This document shows positions 17,307 through 25,918 of a stretch of 64,000 nt of DNA, one piece after another. Position 1 is the first letter of the stretch. Each line of letters opens with the position of its first letter. The notes below the pieces were generated by a model, which saw nothing but the letters and a program-made list of their open reading frames with translations, did not search any database and was not told where the DNA came from. Both the position numbers and the translations under genes were made by a program. Source of the stretch: DTU052 sp050951725 (GTDB lineage Bacteria; Bacillota; Syntrophomonadia; Syntrophomonadales; DTU052); assembly GCA_050951725.1 (NCBI GenBank), contig JBMNJO010000001.1, positions 372,001-436,000 on the forward strand, given 5' to 3'.

Positions 17307-19283
17307 TTGAATAAGGTTTACACAGGTCTGCCGTTAACCGGCAAGACCACTCATTTGATTAATTGTTACCGGCATCTGGTGCAAGAGGGTATACCTACGG
17401 ATTTTATACTGGTCCTGGTCCGTGACTCCAACCAGGTGAGCCGCTGGCGGCTGGCTCTTGACCTGCGGCTGGCCGGCAGGTTAAATATCTATACTTACTG
17501 GGGATTCATCGAGGCGGAAATAAACCGTTACTGGAAATGGGTAGAGAACAGTATATACCGGATTCCCGGTCCCGCCCGTCCCACTTTCATCAATGCCGAG
17601 ATAGCTCACTACCTCATATCCACCTTGATATCCCGTCTGCGTGGCAACGGTATGTTCGATGCTGTGGTGGCCACCCCATTCCAGATTGGAATTCAGGTGC
17701 TTAACAACCTGAACCTGGCGGTGACCTCGGGACTGGGTGTGGAGGAGTCCTTCCGGCGATTGCAGGCCTTCTATGAGTCGGAGAACGATAAAAGGGCGGC
17801 CTTTGCCGATTCGGTGGAGGTAGTCAAACAGTACCGTCAGATACTGCTGGAATCACGGTGTATCGATTACAGCCTGGCGGTTGAACTATATAATACTGTG
17901 CTACTGCCTGACCCCAGGTACCAGACCATTCTGAAAAAGAAGCTCAAGGCCGTGGTAGTCGACAACCTGGAAGAGAGCCTGCCGGTTCAGGTGGATCTTG
18001 TCAACAAACTCCTGCCGCATCTTAAACATGCTTACATGTCATTTGACCCTACCGGCGGCCATACCAGCTACTTTGGCGCTGACCCGCGTTATGCCTGGGA
18101 CCAGCTGCAGGGGAAATTGAAGATTTGTGAACTGGAGAGTGGCCCGGACTGTCCCGCAGAGGCCATAGAGCTGGCGACAGCAGTAAAGGAAAACATTCTG
18201 CAGGGAAACCCTGTTAAGCAGGTGGTAGTCAAAAACCTGCGGGTGAATGTTATGGCCAAGGATTTTCGGAGTGAATCAATCCTGGATTTGTCGGAGCAGG
18301 TGGCTAAGCTGGTCGGATCCGGCTGTCCCCCCGGAGAGGTTATCATTGTGGCTCCGGTTATTGACCGGGTGCTGGATATCACCCTGACCTCCCAACTGAG
18401 GGAAAAGGGAATTCCCCTGGAGAGTTTGAACCGCAAGCAGTACCTGGCCGATGAGGAGTTTGCGCAGGTGATGGTGACCCTGGCCGCGATTATCCAGGGC
18501 CAGGATCAAGTTCTGGTCAATCAGAGCGAGCTCGCCCGCACCCTGGGTATGCTCCTCGGTCTGGACCCGGTGCGCAGTCAACTGCTGGCCCGGTATTGCC
18601 GAAAGAACGGGGTGACGAAGACCCTTCCCCCGGAGATAATCAGCCGCATCGGGTTTGCCAGTCTCAACCGTTATCAGGAACTGGTGCAGTGGACAGAGAG
18701 CAAAAGGGAACAGGGGCTGGATGAGGACATTCTGTTTCAGCAGCTGTTTGCGGAGATGACCGCCCCGCTGATTCACCATTACGAGGACATAATCACCTCA
18801 CGACAGATCATTAATTCCGCCCTTAGATACAAGAGGGCCTATGACCAGGTGACTGGCCTGGGCGAGAGACCTTTTCTGGAGGGCTTTATGGATATGATAC
18901 ACCAGGGGACGGTTGCAGCCGACGTTATAAGGATGAGGGAGATAGATCCGGATGCGGTGATACTGGCTACCCCCGGGGCGTTTTTTAAATCCAACCGGGC
19001 CTTTGCCCACCAGTTTTGGCTGGACTGTTCCAGTGAAAACTGGTTTCCCCGGAGCTTGAGAGAGCTTAACAACCCCCACCTCCTGTCCCGCAGTTGGCAG
19101 GGGGAATGGAAGGGCGAGATCGCTGCCCGCCAGCAGTTGGAGGATGCGGCACGCATGGCTGCGGGCTTGATATACAGATCGCGGGCCAGCATAACCCTGA
19201 TGGTAAGTGAGTACAACAGCCTGGGCCTGGAACAGGAGGGTCATCTCCATGAACTGGTAATGGAAAGTGTGGTGGCACCATGA
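17307..19283 (+). CDS. AddB-like helicase-fold protein with Walker A
   Basis: 658 residues. Walker A GLPLTGKTT lies at residues 7-15, and the rest follows the layout of the inactivated AddB/RexB helicase half: IYTYWGFIEAEI near 62, VVVDNLEESLPVQVDLV near 220, GEVIIVAPVIDRVLDITLTSQLREKGIPLE near 345, and a late FWLDCSSENWFP. No C-terminal nuclease domain is fused; a separate nuclease gene lies two genes downstream. TTG 17307 has GGAGG 8 nt upstream. The stop overlaps the UvrD-like gene by 4 nt, so the pair probably forms a complex like AddAB. The exact family is uncertain. Confidence 0.7.
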   Translation: MNKVYTGLPLTGKTTHLINCYRHLVQEGIPTDFILVLVRDSNQVSRWRLALDLRLAGRLNIYTYWGFIEAEINRYWKWVENSIYRIPGPARPTFINAEIAHYLISTLISRLRGNGMFDAVVATPFQIGIQVLNNLNLAVTSGLGVEESFRRLQAFYESENDKRAAFADSVEVVKQYRQILLESRCIDYSLAVELYNTVLLPDPRYQTILKKKLKAVVVDNLEESLPVQVDLVNKLLPHLKHAYMSFDPTGGHTSYFGADPRYAWDQLQGKLKICELESGPDCPAEAIELATAVKENILQGNPVKQVVVKNLRVNVMAKDFRSESILDLSEQVAKLVGSGCPPGEVIIVAPVIDRVLDITLTSQLREKGIPLESLNRKQYLADEEFAQVMVTLAAIIQGQDQVLVNQSELARTLGMLLGLDPVRSQLLARYCRKNGVTKTLPPEIISRIGFASLNRYQELVQWTESKREQGLDEDILFQQLFAEMTAPLIHHYEDIITSRQIINSALRYKRAYDQVTGLGERPFLEGFMDMIHQGTVAADVIRMREIDPDAVILATPGAFFKSNRAFAHQFWLDCSSENWFPRSLRELNNPHLLSRSWQGEWKGEIAARQQLEDAARMAAGLIYRSRASITLMVSEYNSLGLEQEGHLHELVMESVVAP

Positions 19284-21472
19284 TAGTATTGCGTCCCGGT
19301 CAGATTGAGGTCGCACAATACCGGAGCGGTACCCTCGCGGTACCAGCGGTGCCGGGCGCCGGCAAGACCACGGTGCTGACTCATCTGGCCGTGAACCTGA
19401 TCGCCGATGGGCTGCCCCCCGGCCAGAAGATACTGGTGGTTACAGTCATGAACTCCGCGGTTTCGAACTTCAAGAGTCGGATTCGGTCTCTGCTGGAGGA
19501 GAATGGCTTACCTACCAACAGATATGAGGTTAAGACTCTGCACTCTCTTGGTCTGTTGATCCTGAAAGAGAGTCCCGAGAAGGTCATGGTGAACAGTGCC
19601 TTTGATATCCTGACCGGTGACGAGAGAGACCGCCTGGTTAATGGACTGACTGACCGGTGGATGGCCGCGAACCGGGAACGGTGGCTCAGTTTCCTGAGTG
19701 TCAAAGCCGACAGCAACTGGTATGAGAAGGGACTATCCCGCTGGAGTAGAGCAGTAAGGGATATGGTAAATTCGACGATAACCCAGGTCAAACTACGGGG
19801 ATACTCCCATGAGGAATGGGAATCACTCCGAGGCCGGGTTATGAGTTTTGAGAAGGACAGTTTCCTGAAATGGGTCCTGGAGATAATGGGGGATTACCAG
19901 CGGACTCTCAACAGTTTGGGGCGAGTGGATTTTGATGATTTGATTGTCCTGGCCTACCGGCTGCTTCGGGAGGATGACGAGCTGCGGGAAAGAATGCAGA
20001 ACCGCTGGGCCTACGTGTTTGAGGATGAGGCCCAGGACTCCACACCCTTACAGGAGAAAATACTGAAGCTTTTAAGCGAAAGGTCAGGCAATCTAATCAG
20101 GGTAGGGGACTGCAACCAGGGCATTATGGGTTTCTCCGGCACTGATTCTGACCTGTTTGCCCGGTTCTGTGCTGAGGAGACCAAACAACCAATCTATGTG
20201 GCCAGCCGCAGCACCGCAGATATCATGGATTTCGCTAACCATTATGTTAACTGGGTGCGGGAGTCATTCCCTCTGGCTGCGTGCCGGGGAGCACTGGAAG
20301 ACCAGATGATCTATGGTGTTCCCGAGGGCGACCCGTTTCCCAATCCGCGTACGGACACCTATGGGATATCCCTGCGGGAGGTTCAGGGTGACATCCACGA
20401 GGAGCTCAGAGTGGTGGCCGGCGAGGCCGCAACCACGGCACAGTCGATGCCGAATAAGACCATGGCCATCCTCGTAAGAGAAAACCGCTATGTTGAGGAA
20501 CTGGGGAACTATCTCACCGGCCTGGGGGTAGAGTGGGAGGATGTAGCCTCGGGTCCGAGCATTAACCAGCACAGCCTGGAGGATATCAAAGCCATTCTGG
20601 CCTTATTGGCAGAACCGTATGAGAATGAGCGGCTATGGGAGGTGGCTGCGCGACTGCTGGCAGATCTGGACCCGGAAGAACTGGAACTGATCCGGGAGTT
20701 CATCTCTCAAAACCCACCGGAGGAGATCCTCTTTCCCGTGGGGGGCTCACTCGAACTCGGGATGATACCAGGCGATTTAATCGTTTCCGGTACCTGGAAC
20801 CAAGTGGAGAAAGTTTTCAATAACATCAAACGCTGGCTGGGTTACTCCTACCTGCGGCCGGACGAACTGGTGCTGCTGCTGGCAGGGGAGCTCAACCTGG
20901 AGAGCGAGCAGATCGAGCTGATCAACACGTTTGCCGGACAGCTCTCCCGCTTGCTCCTGGACTACCCGGGTTCTGACCTTTTGACGATACTCCAGGAAAC
21001 CGAGGGCCTCATGAAATACGTGATCCTAAACATGAAGGACCGCCAGGGCTACACACCGCAGCCGGGGGTGATCTCGCTCAGTACCATGCACCGGGCCAAG
21101 GGTTTGGAGTGGGACAGTGTCTACGTTGTCGGACTTTCAATCGACCAGTTTCCGGAAGACCTGGAGCACAAGTCTGCTGGTGAGGTGTGGTCGGTAAAAA
21201 AGCAGTACCGCAATCCAGCGGCCCTGGCCAGGGCTCAGCTCGATTTCTTTGCCGATAACGCCAAAAGCAGCCCGAGCCGGGTGGCCGATCAGGCCAAATT
21301 CAGCGAGATATCAGAGAACCTCAGGCTGATCTATGTGGCTATTACCCGGGCCAAAGAGAGACTGACCCTGAGTACACATACTCAAACCTCTTTCGGCAAA
21401 AGGACCGCTCCCAGCAGTGTTTTTACGGCCATGAAGGAGTATATAGGAGAGAAGAATGGCGAACAGCATTGA
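19280..21472 (+). CDS. UvrD/PcrA/AddA-like SF1A DNA helicase
   Basis: 730 residues. Helicase motifs in order: Q-motif/motif I LAVPAVPGAGKTT (residues 19-31), motif II YVFEDEAQD near 250, motif III RVGDCNQGIMGFSG near 276, motif V LSTMHRAKGLEWDSVYVVGL near 600, and motif VI RLIYVAITRAKERL near 690. All catalytic residues look intact. There is no fused C-terminal RecB-like nuclease domain as in AddA. It overlaps the AddB-like gene by 4 nt and the nuclease gene by 17 nt. Likely the motor of a three-protein helicase-nuclease for double-strand end processing. Confidence 0.88.
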   Translation: MIVLRPGQIEVAQYRSGTLAVPAVPGAGKTTVLTHLAVNLIADGLPPGQKILVVTVMNSAVSNFKSRIRSLLEENGLPTNRYEVKTLHSLGLLILKESPEKVMVNSAFDILTGDERDRLVNGLTDRWMAANRERWLSFLSVKADSNWYEKGLSRWSRAVRDMVNSTITQVKLRGYSHEEWESLRGRVMSFEKDSFLKWVLEIMGDYQRTLNSLGRVDFDDLIVLAYRLLREDDELRERMQNRWAYVFEDEAQDSTPLQEKILKLLSERSGNLIRVGDCNQGIMGFSGTDSDLFARFCAEETKQPIYVASRSTADIMDFANHYVNWVRESFPLAACRGALEDQMIYGVPEGDPFPNPRTDTYGISLREVQGDIHEELRVVAGEAATTAQSMPNKTMAILVRENRYVEELGNYLTGLGVEWEDVASGPSINQHSLEDIKAILALLAEPYENERLWEVAARLLADLDPEELELIREFISQNPPEEILFPVGGSLELGMIPGDLIVSGTWNQVEKVFNNIKRWLGYSYLRPDELVLLLAGELNLESEQIELINTFAGQLSRLLLDYPGSDLLTILQETEGLMKYVILNMKDRQGYTPQPGVISLSTMHRAKGLEWDSVYVVGLSIDQFPEDLEHKSAGEVWSVKKQYRNPAALARAQLDFFADNAKSSPSRVADQAKFSEISENLRLIYVAITRAKERLTLSTHTQTSFGKRTAPSSVFTAMKEYIGEKNGEQH

Positions 21473-22220
21473 CAAACTGTATTTCAGCCAATTAGCATTG
21501 TCCACCTACCTGACCTGTCAGCTGAAGTTCCGGCGGCGGTATCTGGAGGAACTGTACTGGCCCCGGCCAGGTACAGCGGCAGTTGAACTGGGAAACGATT
21601 TTCATGCAGCTGCAGAAAGGTATTTCTTAACCGGGGAGAAGGAAGAATACCCACCACCCCTGGGGAGGATGCTGGAAAACCTCTACTCCTTCCGCCCCCT
21701 GGAACCGGGAACGGTGTTTCTTCCCGAACAGCAGCTGCGGTTTAATTCCGATATCAAACTGGTAGCCAAATACGACCTGATCGTACTGGCAGACCGGGTT
21801 TACATATATGACTGGAAAACTGACAGGAAAAAGATCCGCAAGACCTATTACCAGAGTTCAATGCAAACCAGGGTATACCGTTATTTGCTGGTGGTTGGTG
21901 CCAGTGGTTACTGGGATAGTCGGGTTATCAAGCCCCGCGATGTGGTGATGTGCTACTGGAACCCCAATTACCCCCATGAGCCCCTTTACCTGGAGTACAC
22001 CGAACGGCGTTTTAAACAGGATGCCGCGGCAATCAGCGGTTTGATTGAAGAGATAAGAAACCGGCCCTGGGATGAGTTTCTGACTGCGGGTAATAAAGCG
22101 GCCTGCTCGGTATGCGAGTACTCACCGCTATGCCACGGTAAACCGGGGATCGGGGATGAGGATTTTGACACCGGTGACCTCTCGCTCTCGTGGGATGAGA
22201 TCGATGAAATACCGTACTAA
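21456..22220 (+). CDS. Iron-sulfur PD-(D/E)XK nuclease (AddB/Cas4/RecB-like)
   Basis: 254 residues. The nuclease core is GNDFHAAAERY (about residue 46), the acidic KYDLIVLAD and the DWKTDRKK motif (about 119-126). Four cysteines at about 21, 217, 220 and 226 (C...CxxCx5C) match the 4Fe-4S staple of AddB and Cas4 nucleases. The start overlaps the helicase gene by 17 nt and recJ begins 9 nt after the stop. It appears to provide the nuclease activity that AddA and AddB carry as fused domains. No cas genes or CRISPR array occur in the window, so Cas4 is not supported. Confidence 0.85.
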   Translation: MANSIDKLYFSQLALSTYLTCQLKFRRRYLEELYWPRPGTAAVELGNDFHAAAERYFLTGEKEEYPPPLGRMLENLYSFRPLEPGTVFLPEQQLRFNSDIKLVAKYDLIVLADRVYIYDWKTDRKKIRKTYYQSSMQTRVYRYLLVVGASGYWDSRVIKPRDVVMCYWNPNYPHEPLYLEYTERRFKQDAAAISGLIEEIRNRPWDEFLTAGNKAACSVCEYSPLCHGKPGIGDEDFDTGDLSLSWDEIDEIPY

Positions 22221-22229
22221 GGAGCTGCC

Positions 22230-24458
22230 ATGCGGTACACCATAATTGACAACGGTCCAATACCCGAAGAGATAATTGAACGTCTGGGAGATCAGGTACT
22301 GTCCACCGTCCTCTGGAACCGGGGATATCGCTCCCTGGATGAGATTGAGGTTTTGCTGAATGATGAACGGTACTCTCCCTGTACACCTGATGAGCTGCCA
22401 GGTATGCGACAGGCCGTCGATACGATACGGAACGCAATCAGCGAAGGCAGACGGATTGCGGTCTATGGCGATTACGATGTTGATGGCATCACCGCTACCG
22501 TGCTTCTGATTCATACCCTTAAAAAGGCCGGGGCAGATGTAGTTTACCATGTCCCCAATCGGTTCACCGAAGGCTATGGTATGAATGTCGGGGTAGTAAA
22601 ACAACTGGCTGTAGATGATGTCCGTCTTATCATTACCTGCGACTGCGGGATCAGCAACCACGAAGCAATAAAGGTGGCGAAGAATCTGGGTATGACGGTG
22701 GTTGTTACCGACCACCACAACATCCCGGAAGAACCGGTTCCGGCCGATGTGATCGTCAACCCCAAGCTGCTGGATGAAAGGCACCACTGTTACAACATAC
22801 CCGGGGTGGGGGTGGCATATCTCCTCTCCCTGGCTCTGCAAAACCGATTGGGGATCAGGTTGGAGTTTGAGCCCCTGCAGTTGGTGGCCCTGGGAGTAGT
22901 ATCGGATGTGGTTCCCTTAAGTCACGAAAACCGCTACTGGCTGCGCCAAGGGCTGAAGGTACTAAACTCCGGAGAGGTCCTGCCGGGCATCACCGCACTG
23001 CTTAGGGTAGCCAGGGCGGAGTATGTCGATGAAGAGGTGATCGGTTATCAACTGGGACCACGCCTCAACGCCGCTGGCCGGATCAGCAGCGCTGATGTCT
23101 GCGTCCGCCTCCTGCTGACCGGGGACCAGGCGGAGGCGGATACCCTCGCGGTTGAGATTGACGCCATGAATGAGGAGCGCAAACTCCTGGTAAATAAGGT
23201 CCTGGAGGACTTCGAAGGTATAACCCCGGAAGGGTGCATTGTGGAGTACAGCCCTTTCTGGCACCAGGGGGTAATAGGAATTGCCGCCGGCCGTCTCTGC
23301 GAAATGCACCGGGTTCCGGTAGTGTTGATGACCCTGAAGGGAGATGGCGTTACGGTGAGCGGTTCGGCGCGCTCCACCGATAATGTTAATATCTTTGCCG
23401 TCCTCACCAGGGTTAAAGACTATCTTGCGCAGTTCGGTGGTCACGCTCAAGCGGCTGGTCTGAGCTGCGAGTTAACCCGGTGTGAGGATGTACTGACTGC
23501 AATTCGCCGGGAGTTGTCCGCTGGCACTTTGACGAATGAGGGTGATATCCTCGTCGATCTGGAACTGCCTCCGGACCGCATCGGGATGGAGATATACGAG
23601 AAGCTGCGCCTGATCGCACCCTTCGGTGAAGGTTTTGCGCGACCGGTCTTCTGTTCAACCGGGGTTCACATTGTTGATTGTCAGCAGACAGCGAACGGGA
23701 AGCACATCCGCTTCAATATTAAGAATGGTGACCGTTTAATACCGGCTATTTGGTGGAACCATGACAACTTACCGGCGTCTGTGCAGGAAGTTGACCTTAT
23801 CTATACCATCGGGGTCAACCATTTCCAGGGGAATACCACCCTCCAACTGGAAATTGTCGGTATGCTGGACAAAGTAGTCGCGACCAAACGCGAAATCATA
23901 ATTGAAGATCGGCGCTATCTCCCGGGGACCAGCCCACCCGCAGTAACTGGAGCAAGAGTTGGCATTTTTGTGGAAGGGAAAAGACCTGGGTCGGATTGTG
24001 AGTTTACCAGGTATGAGGTTAAACAGTGTGAGACTCTGGTTTTGGCCACTATTCCTCCGAGCATGAAGATACTAATGGATATTGTCAAGCGGAGCAGATG
24101 TACACGGCTGGTATTGGCCTACACAAAAGAGACTTCACCACCACCACTGATTAACCGGTTGATGGGTGTTATCAAGGGTATGGTATCCCGTGGTGAACGG
24201 CTTTCCATCAGGGATATGGCAATAGCCTGCGAAGTGACGGAAGCTGGGATAAGAACCGGGCTGCTCCTCCTGGAAGCCAGCGGATTCCTGAAGCTCCAGA
24301 TAAACGGCGGAGAGCTTAACGTCAACCTGTTGCCGGGAAAGATGATTAAAAAAACCAGCCGGCATTATTCGCAGTTAATTGCAGCCGAGCGGGAGAACAA
24401 AGCCTTCCGCACCTGGATGCAGGAAGTAAGCCCTGCACAGTTGTTGGATATGATTTGA
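22230..24458 (+). CDS. recJ: Single-stranded-DNA-specific exonuclease RecJ
   Basis: 742 residues, close to Firmicute RecJ length. DHH motifs are present: YGDYDVDGITAT near residue 78, TCDCG with a following HEAI near 132, VVVTDHHNIPE near 159 and NPK. The DHHA1 part includes GPRLNAAGRISSAD, VIGIAAGRL and FGGHAQAAGLS. An OB-fold and an extra C-terminal domain follow from about 470. RecJ degrades single-stranded DNA 5' to 3' in recombination and repair. It lies 9 nt behind the nuclease gene with its own AAGGAG site, so the end-processing genes form one four-gene operon. Confidence 0.95.
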   Translation: MRYTIIDNGPIPEEIIERLGDQVLSTVLWNRGYRSLDEIEVLLNDERYSPCTPDELPGMRQAVDTIRNAISEGRRIAVYGDYDVDGITATVLLIHTLKKAGADVVYHVPNRFTEGYGMNVGVVKQLAVDDVRLIITCDCGISNHEAIKVAKNLGMTVVVTDHHNIPEEPVPADVIVNPKLLDERHHCYNIPGVGVAYLLSLALQNRLGIRLEFEPLQLVALGVVSDVVPLSHENRYWLRQGLKVLNSGEVLPGITALLRVARAEYVDEEVIGYQLGPRLNAAGRISSADVCVRLLLTGDQAEADTLAVEIDAMNEERKLLVNKVLEDFEGITPEGCIVEYSPFWHQGVIGIAAGRLCEMHRVPVVLMTLKGDGVTVSGSARSTDNVNIFAVLTRVKDYLAQFGGHAQAAGLSCELTRCEDVLTAIRRELSAGTLTNEGDILVDLELPPDRIGMEIYEKLRLIAPFGEGFARPVFCSTGVHIVDCQQTANGKHIRFNIKNGDRLIPAIWWNHDNLPASVQEVDLIYTIGVNHFQGNTTLQLEIVGMLDKVVATKREIIIEDRRYLPGTSPPAVTGARVGIFVEGKRPGSDCEFTRYEVKQCETLVLATIPPSMKILMDIVKRSRCTRLVLAYTKETSPPPLINRLMGVIKGMVSRGERLSIRDMAIACEVTEAGIRTGLLLLEASGFLKLQINGGELNVNLLPGKMIKKTSRHYSQLIAAERENKAFRTWMQEVSPAQLLDMI

Positions 24459-24464
24459 CGAAAA

Positions 24465-24503
24465 AGCCCCTGGTTGGCAGTTTGATATGCCTGACCAAGG
24501 GCT
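24465..24503. terminator. Bidirectional terminator between recJ and nitronate monooxygenase gene
   Basis: AGCCCCTGGTTGGCA pairs with TGCCTGACCAAGGGCT with small mismatches. It is preceded by an A-run and followed by CTTAT, in the short gap between convergent genes. Confidence 0.75.
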
Positions 24504-24532
24504 CTTATAGCTATAGTTGTGATCTTTGTAGA

Positions 24533-25642
24533 TTATTTCAGCAAGTTCGGTAAAGACTTGAGAGTTTCTTCTGTTTCCTTCATAATGGTCTCGACCATGT
24601 CGGCCACTTTCGGCATATCATTAATACGCTGTGCAGATTCGCCAGCGGCAAACATGGATTTTTCTTTGTTTCCTTCATAGACAGCGCTCAGCGATTCATG
24701 TTCGAACTCAACCAGAGACATATCAACGGTTTCATAATCGTCAGGAATCCCAATGTACAGTCCCGGAGCCTTCTTCAGAGTATTTTTGGCGTGCTCCTGA
24801 CTGCGAGCATTCTTAAGCCAGCGGGCCGGGCCCACGAAACCACGCGCGATTAAAGTAGCGCGGTCGCCAGCATCTACAACTGCCTGTTTCCAGTTGGGGT
24901 GGAAGTCACTTTCCTGAGTTGCCAGGAAACGGGTTCCCATTTGGACACCATCAGCACCAAGGGCAAAAGCCGCGGCGATGCTCCTGCCATCCGAGAAACC
25001 ACTGGTACCAACTACCAGGGTGTTTTCGTCGGAAACGGCATCAACCACAGCGGGGAGCAGAACTATGGTGTGGACCGGGTCCCAAGAGGTGTGGAAACCA
25101 CCTTCATGACCGGAGGCAATGATAACGTCAACCCCCGCCTTCTTGCAGCGCTTGGCCGCCGATACTGAAGGCATTACATGCATCCAGACCAGATCGGTCT
25201 TTTTGACGGCATCCGTCCACGGTAGGGGATCGCCGGCAGATGTTACCAGGACTTTGAACCGCTTTTTCATTTCGGGATCTTCTTCACGGACCTTCATCAT
25301 TGTGTTAATGATTATTTCCGCATCTTCTTTCATTTCCTGAGACACCATGACGTTGACACCAAAGATACCTTGTGATTCCCTGGTCGCTTCCAATGTGTTG
25401 CGATAGATAGTCCTCATAATGGTCTCTTTGTCAGTAGCAGGGTCTGCACCGCCCGAACGAACGAAGTAATTGTAGATTTCCGGCTCATCTTCCCTCATCG
25501 TTAGTCCGCTCGAACTGATTAACCCAAGAACGCCCGCGTTAGCAGAGGCAATACAGAGTTGGTTGGTCCCAAAAGGTCCCATTCCGGCTTGAATGATAGG
25601 ATACTTGATTCCGACTAGGTCACACAGCCTCGATTTGATCAT
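24533..25642 (-). CDS. Nitronate monooxygenase / FabK-like flavoprotein (copy 1)
   Basis: 369 residues, a TIM-barrel FMN protein of the 2-nitropropane dioxygenase/enoyl reductase superfamily. Visible: YPIIQAGMGPFGT at residue 13 (N-terminal FMN strand), GIFGVNVMVS near 98, VIIASGHEGGFHTSW near 180, TLVVGTSGFSDGRSIAAAFALGADGVQMGTRFLAT near 213. Members oxidise nitronates or reduce enoyl thioesters. The usual GGHxG-type site appears as SGHEGGFH, so the substrate is not certain; the CoA-metabolism context favours a thioester. A close paralogue lies at 54562-55671. It points away from the dehydratase gene behind it on the same strand (276 nt gap). Confidence 0.8.
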   Translation of the reverse strand: MIKSRLCDLVGIKYPIIQAGMGPFGTNQLCIASANAGVLGLISSSGLTMREDEPEIYNYFVRSGGADPATDKETIMRTIYRNTLEATRESQGIFGVNVMVSQEMKEDAEIIINTMMKVREEDPEMKKRFKVLVTSAGDPLPWTDAVKKTDLVWMHVMPSVSAAKRCKKAGVDVIIASGHEGGFHTSWDPVHTIVLLPAVVDAVSDENTLVVGTSGFSDGRSIAAAFALGADGVQMGTRFLATQESDFHPNWKQAVVDAGDRATLIARGFVGPARWLKNARSQEHAKNTLKKAPGLYIGIPDDYETVDMSLVEFEHESLSAVYEGNKEKSMFAAGESAQRINDMPKVADMVETIMKETEETLKSLPNLLK

Positions 25643-25918
25643 AAATATTACCTCGATTCTTTAGTGTAGTAGTTCCAACGATCCTTTTTTCATTATCTTA
25701 GACCTTATGTCAACCGGTCAAGGAAGCAGGACGGTTCATAGCACTAATACATGGATTTTAGGACAATTATATGTCGACAAACGTCGTAATCTAAGCTAAT
25801 ATTAATGATTTCAGATTGCTATCATTGCCAGTTTGACGAACCGGCTGATCGGAATGGGACAACCAATGGTACTGTAGCAGATCCCTCTTAACCAAATTGT
25901 TTCTTATTCAATTATTTC

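Noticed and set aside
21456..22220. Cas4 of a CRISPR system
   Set aside because: The Cys pattern fits Cas4 and AddB alike, but no cas genes or repeat-spacer array occur in the window, and the neighbours are helicases and RecJ.
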